A stretch of DNA of 64,000 bases from Ianthella basta (lineage: Eukaryota; Porifera; Demospongiae; Verongiida; Ianthellidae): positions 1 through 64,000 of the forward strand of contig CAXHTE010000068.1 of assembly GCA_964019415.1 (NCBI GenBank). The letters are read 5' to 3'. A model generated the notes under the pieces. That model did not search any database. It was not told the origin of the DNA and saw nothing but the letters and a program-made list of their open reading frames with translations. The position numbers and the translations under genes were made by a program. Numbering within the stretch: the stretch's first letter is position 1; each line of letters begins with the position of its first letter. This document shows, piece by piece, positions 62,006 to 64,000 of the stretch.

Positions 62006-63781
62006 TAGTTTACAGTATAAAGTTGGTAAAACACAGTTCTCCTTGTGTACCTGCTGAGTTGGCGACAACTGCTGTCGACAGATCGCCTGTACTCTTTCCA
62101 CGCTACCTTGTCAGTCTGGCCTGGCCTTACAGGATAAATAGAGTAGACAGCATTTTTGACTGCTGCCATTCGCTTTGGTGAAAGCTGCCTTTTCCCAATC
62201 CCTGCACAATTGGATGTGGCTCTTTCAAACTTTGTGAAACACTTTTTCACTAATTGTACTGCCAGATTGTTCTCAGAATTAGCAGCTTTGTAACATTCAG
62301 CAATCACATCCTGTCTGATCTTCAGTGGCGATGACGAGCCATCCTCAAAGACTGCTTCATAATCAATGGTATCATCTTCACGTGGTCTAAGCTCAGTCTG
62401 ATGGAATGATGACTGTGACTCATGTGGGGTGTGTTGATGCAGTAGGTGCTGAAATGGTCCAGGTGGGTAAGATGAGTAAGGTGTGCTGGGGTGCACTGGC
62501 CCAGGTGGGTAGGACATGTGAAGGGTGTTGGGGTGCACTGGCCCAGGTGGGTAGGACGTGTGAGGGGTGTTGGGGTGCACTGGCCCAGGTGGGTAGGACA
62601 TGTGAGGGGTGTTGGGGTGCACTGGCCAAGGTGGGTAGGACATGTGAGGGGTGTGTGGGTGCACTGGCCAAGGTGGGTAGGATGAGTAAGGTGTGTGGGG
62701 GTGCACTGGCCAAGGTGGGTAGGCTGAGTAAGGTGTGTTGGGGTGCATTGGCCCAGGTGGGTAGGACGTGTGAGGGGTGTGTGGGTGCACTGGCCCAGGT
62801 GGGTAGGACGTGTGAGGGGTGTGTGGGTGCACTAGCCCAGGTGGGTAGGACGTGTGAGGGGTGTGTGGGTGCACTGGCCCAGGTGGGTAGGACGTGTGAG
62901 GGGTGTGTGGGTGCACTGGCCCAGGTGGGTAGGACGTGTGAGGGGTGTGTGGGTGCACTGGCCCAGGTGGGTAGGACGTGTGAGGGGTGTGTGGGTGCAC
63001 TGGCCCAGGTGGGTAGGACGTGTGAGGGGTGTGTGGGTGCACTGGCCCAGGTGGGTAGGACGTGTGAGGGGTGTGTGGGTGCACTGGCCCAGGTGGGTAG
63101 GACGTGTGAGGGGTGTGTGGGTGCACTGGCCCAGGTGGGTAGGACATGTGAGGGGTGTTGGGGTGCACTGGCCCAGGTGGGTAGGCTGTAGGATTGTGGG
63201 GGGCATAGACTGTGGAAGCACTCCAGGTGGCTGAGATGCATTAGGAGTCGAGTGTGATGAGTGATTTGGGGATGAGTATGATGAGTGATGTGGGGATGAG
63301 TATGATGAGTGATGTGGAGATGAAAGTTGCAGAGGGGAGTGTGGAGGACTAGGTGGTGGTTGTTGCGGTGGGGAGGACTGTTGTATGTTAGTTAGCTCAC
63401 TCAAAGCTCTTCTGGATGTCTCTTCAACCTCGAGCTCTCCTTCTGAGTCGACTATTGATGTACTGCTCTCGTGTCCTTTTGCAGGTGAACCATTCCCCAA
63501 AAATAGAGGCTTCTCTTGATCCTTACTGGCTCTCTTGGGCTTTTTTGTCTTTTTAGCAGCAGTAAAAGTTTTTTTTTTTTTCGCTGCTTTGGGGGCTTCC
63601 AATCCAGCAAGTCTACTACCTTGGCTTGGTAGCGACGAGAATTGAATTTCACCGCGACTACGCTGTCTTTGGCAAGGTCCACAAGATCGCCAATCACGTG
63701 CTTGACGTTCACACGATTCCTCTGTCCTTTGTCCTTAGATTCCAGCCACTCCATGCAGATTTCGTTCCTTCTTCTAGCCAT
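62005..63781 (-). CDS. BEN-domain protein with coding minisatellite (frame changes unresolved)
   Basis: N-terminus from ATG 63781: MARRRNEICMEWLESKDKGQ, then LAKDSVVAVKFNSRRYQAKV, a Tudor-like block also seen before BEN domains (from memory). A Lys-rich tract with 12 consecutive A follows (63570-63590) and the frame changes there. The next part (SPAKGHESSTSIVDSEGELE, ALSELTNIQQSSPPQQPPPS) is Ser/Pro-rich. The 42-bp minisatellite (about 17 units of PVHPHTPHTSYPPG) comes next in a third frame and leads directly into IRQDVIAECYKAANSENN, LVKKCFTKFERATSNC, KRQLSPKRMAAVKNAVYSIY and WKEYRRSVDSSCRQLSR, a BEN domain (DNA/chromatin-binding). The two frame changes may be indels, assembly error at repeats, or missed short introns. 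Confidence 0.72.
62455..63190. repeat. 42-bp minisatellite
   Basis: About 17 tandem units of CACTGGCCCAGGTGGGTAGG + ACGTGTGAGGGGTGTGTGGGTG. Units in the centre (62775-63140) are nearly identical; those at the edges are diverged, the usual pattern of ongoing expansion. All three minus frames and all plus frames stay open, so ORFs here are unreliable by themselves. Confidence 0.95.
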
Positions 63782-64000
63782 TCTCCTTCTACACGATATG
63801 ATCACACTTTGAAATGCCACCTCGGGGCGGTATTATAGGTGCTAATGGGCTGTACGCAATAACGTAGCGAACGAAACTAAATGCAGAGCGCAGAGGTTTC
63901 GTATCAGAGTGAGCGGCTTTGGATTATCGACGATTTGAAGAGAGAAACGTCCGCTACTAGCCCTCGCTATTACAAGAAAATTGGGTAAAATGATCGTGCT
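63782..64000 (-). promoter_or_regulatory. Likely 5' flank of the BEN-domain gene
   Basis: On the minus strand a TATA-like CTATAATACC lies about 45 bases upstream of ATG 63781. Nothing else recognised to the window end. Confidence 0.3.

Noticed and set aside
62406..63191. Long plus-strand frame of 261 codons (QVGRTCEGCVGAL repeats)
   Set aside because: Shadow of the 42-bp minisatellite, which has no stops in any frame; the BEN domain is on the minus strand.
62420..63602. Two other long minus-strand frames over the minisatellite
   Set aside because: Only one frame leads into the BEN domain; the others end in or just after the repeat.

Overview
The window looks like metazoan nuclear DNA, most likely from a sponge or another early-branching animal. 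The organism call is inference; no rRNA or mitochondrial marker is present. Supporting signs are spliced genes with GT/AG introns, an HSPA12-type HSP70 gene with a death-fold-like exon, and a dense, nested population of animal-type transposable elements: Ty3/gypsy, Penelope-like, DIRS/Ngaro-like, non-LTR, piggyBac, hAT, Tc1/mariner, THAP-DDE with YqaJ, and many palindromic MITEs. No prokaryotic operon, tRNA or CRISPR array was seen.

Layout. 1-5.3 kb: a Ty3/gypsy element with identical 292-bp LTRs sits inside a decayed Penelope-like element (PLE). 6.7-8.8 kb: minus-strand remains of a second gypsy-type gag-protease. 9.4-30.2 kb: a large minus-strand gene that I could build from 12 exons with matching splice phases. 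Its conceptual order is a beta-grasp/PB1-like N-terminus, a polar linker, a death-fold-like segment, a coiled coil, helical and Ser-rich linkers, and an HSPA12-like HSP70 ATPase. It has one in-frame TAA late in the ATPase. Its introns hold MITEs, foldback elements, mini- and microsatellites and non-LTR debris. 30.4-36.0 kb: a minus-strand DIRS/Ngaro-like element (gag, RT, RNase H, tyrosine recombinase) with a PLE fragment inserted in its RT. 36.6 kb: a RecQ-like helicase scrap. 37.1-40.7 kb: a decayed ISL2EU-like transposon with a THAP-DDE transposase (+) facing a YqaJ nuclease (-), and two nested repeats. 40.7-44.2 kb: a palindromic MITE and a non-LTR 3' end. 44.3-48.6 kb: a partial second HSPA12-like gene (minus) with the same exon lengths and phases as the first, truncated at both ends. 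48.6-49.5 kb: a PLE GIY-YIG cassette between 111-bp inverted repeats that carry a hammerhead-ribozyme-like core. 49.86-57.93 kb: a piggyBac element bounded by TTAA and CCCTTT ends, with a hAT transposase and an RLE-type retroelement between its ends. 58.6-59.9 kb: foldback repeats. 60.5-61.5 kb: an intact Tc1/mariner transposase. 62.0-63.8 kb: a minus-strand BEN-domain gene whose coding sequence contains a 42-bp minisatellite.

The most interesting host signal is the death-fold/coiled-coil/HSPA12 gene and its partial paralogue. The architecture would join a signalling adaptor fold to an HSP70-family ATPase in one polypeptide. The second is the hammerhead-like motif in the PLE inverted repeats.
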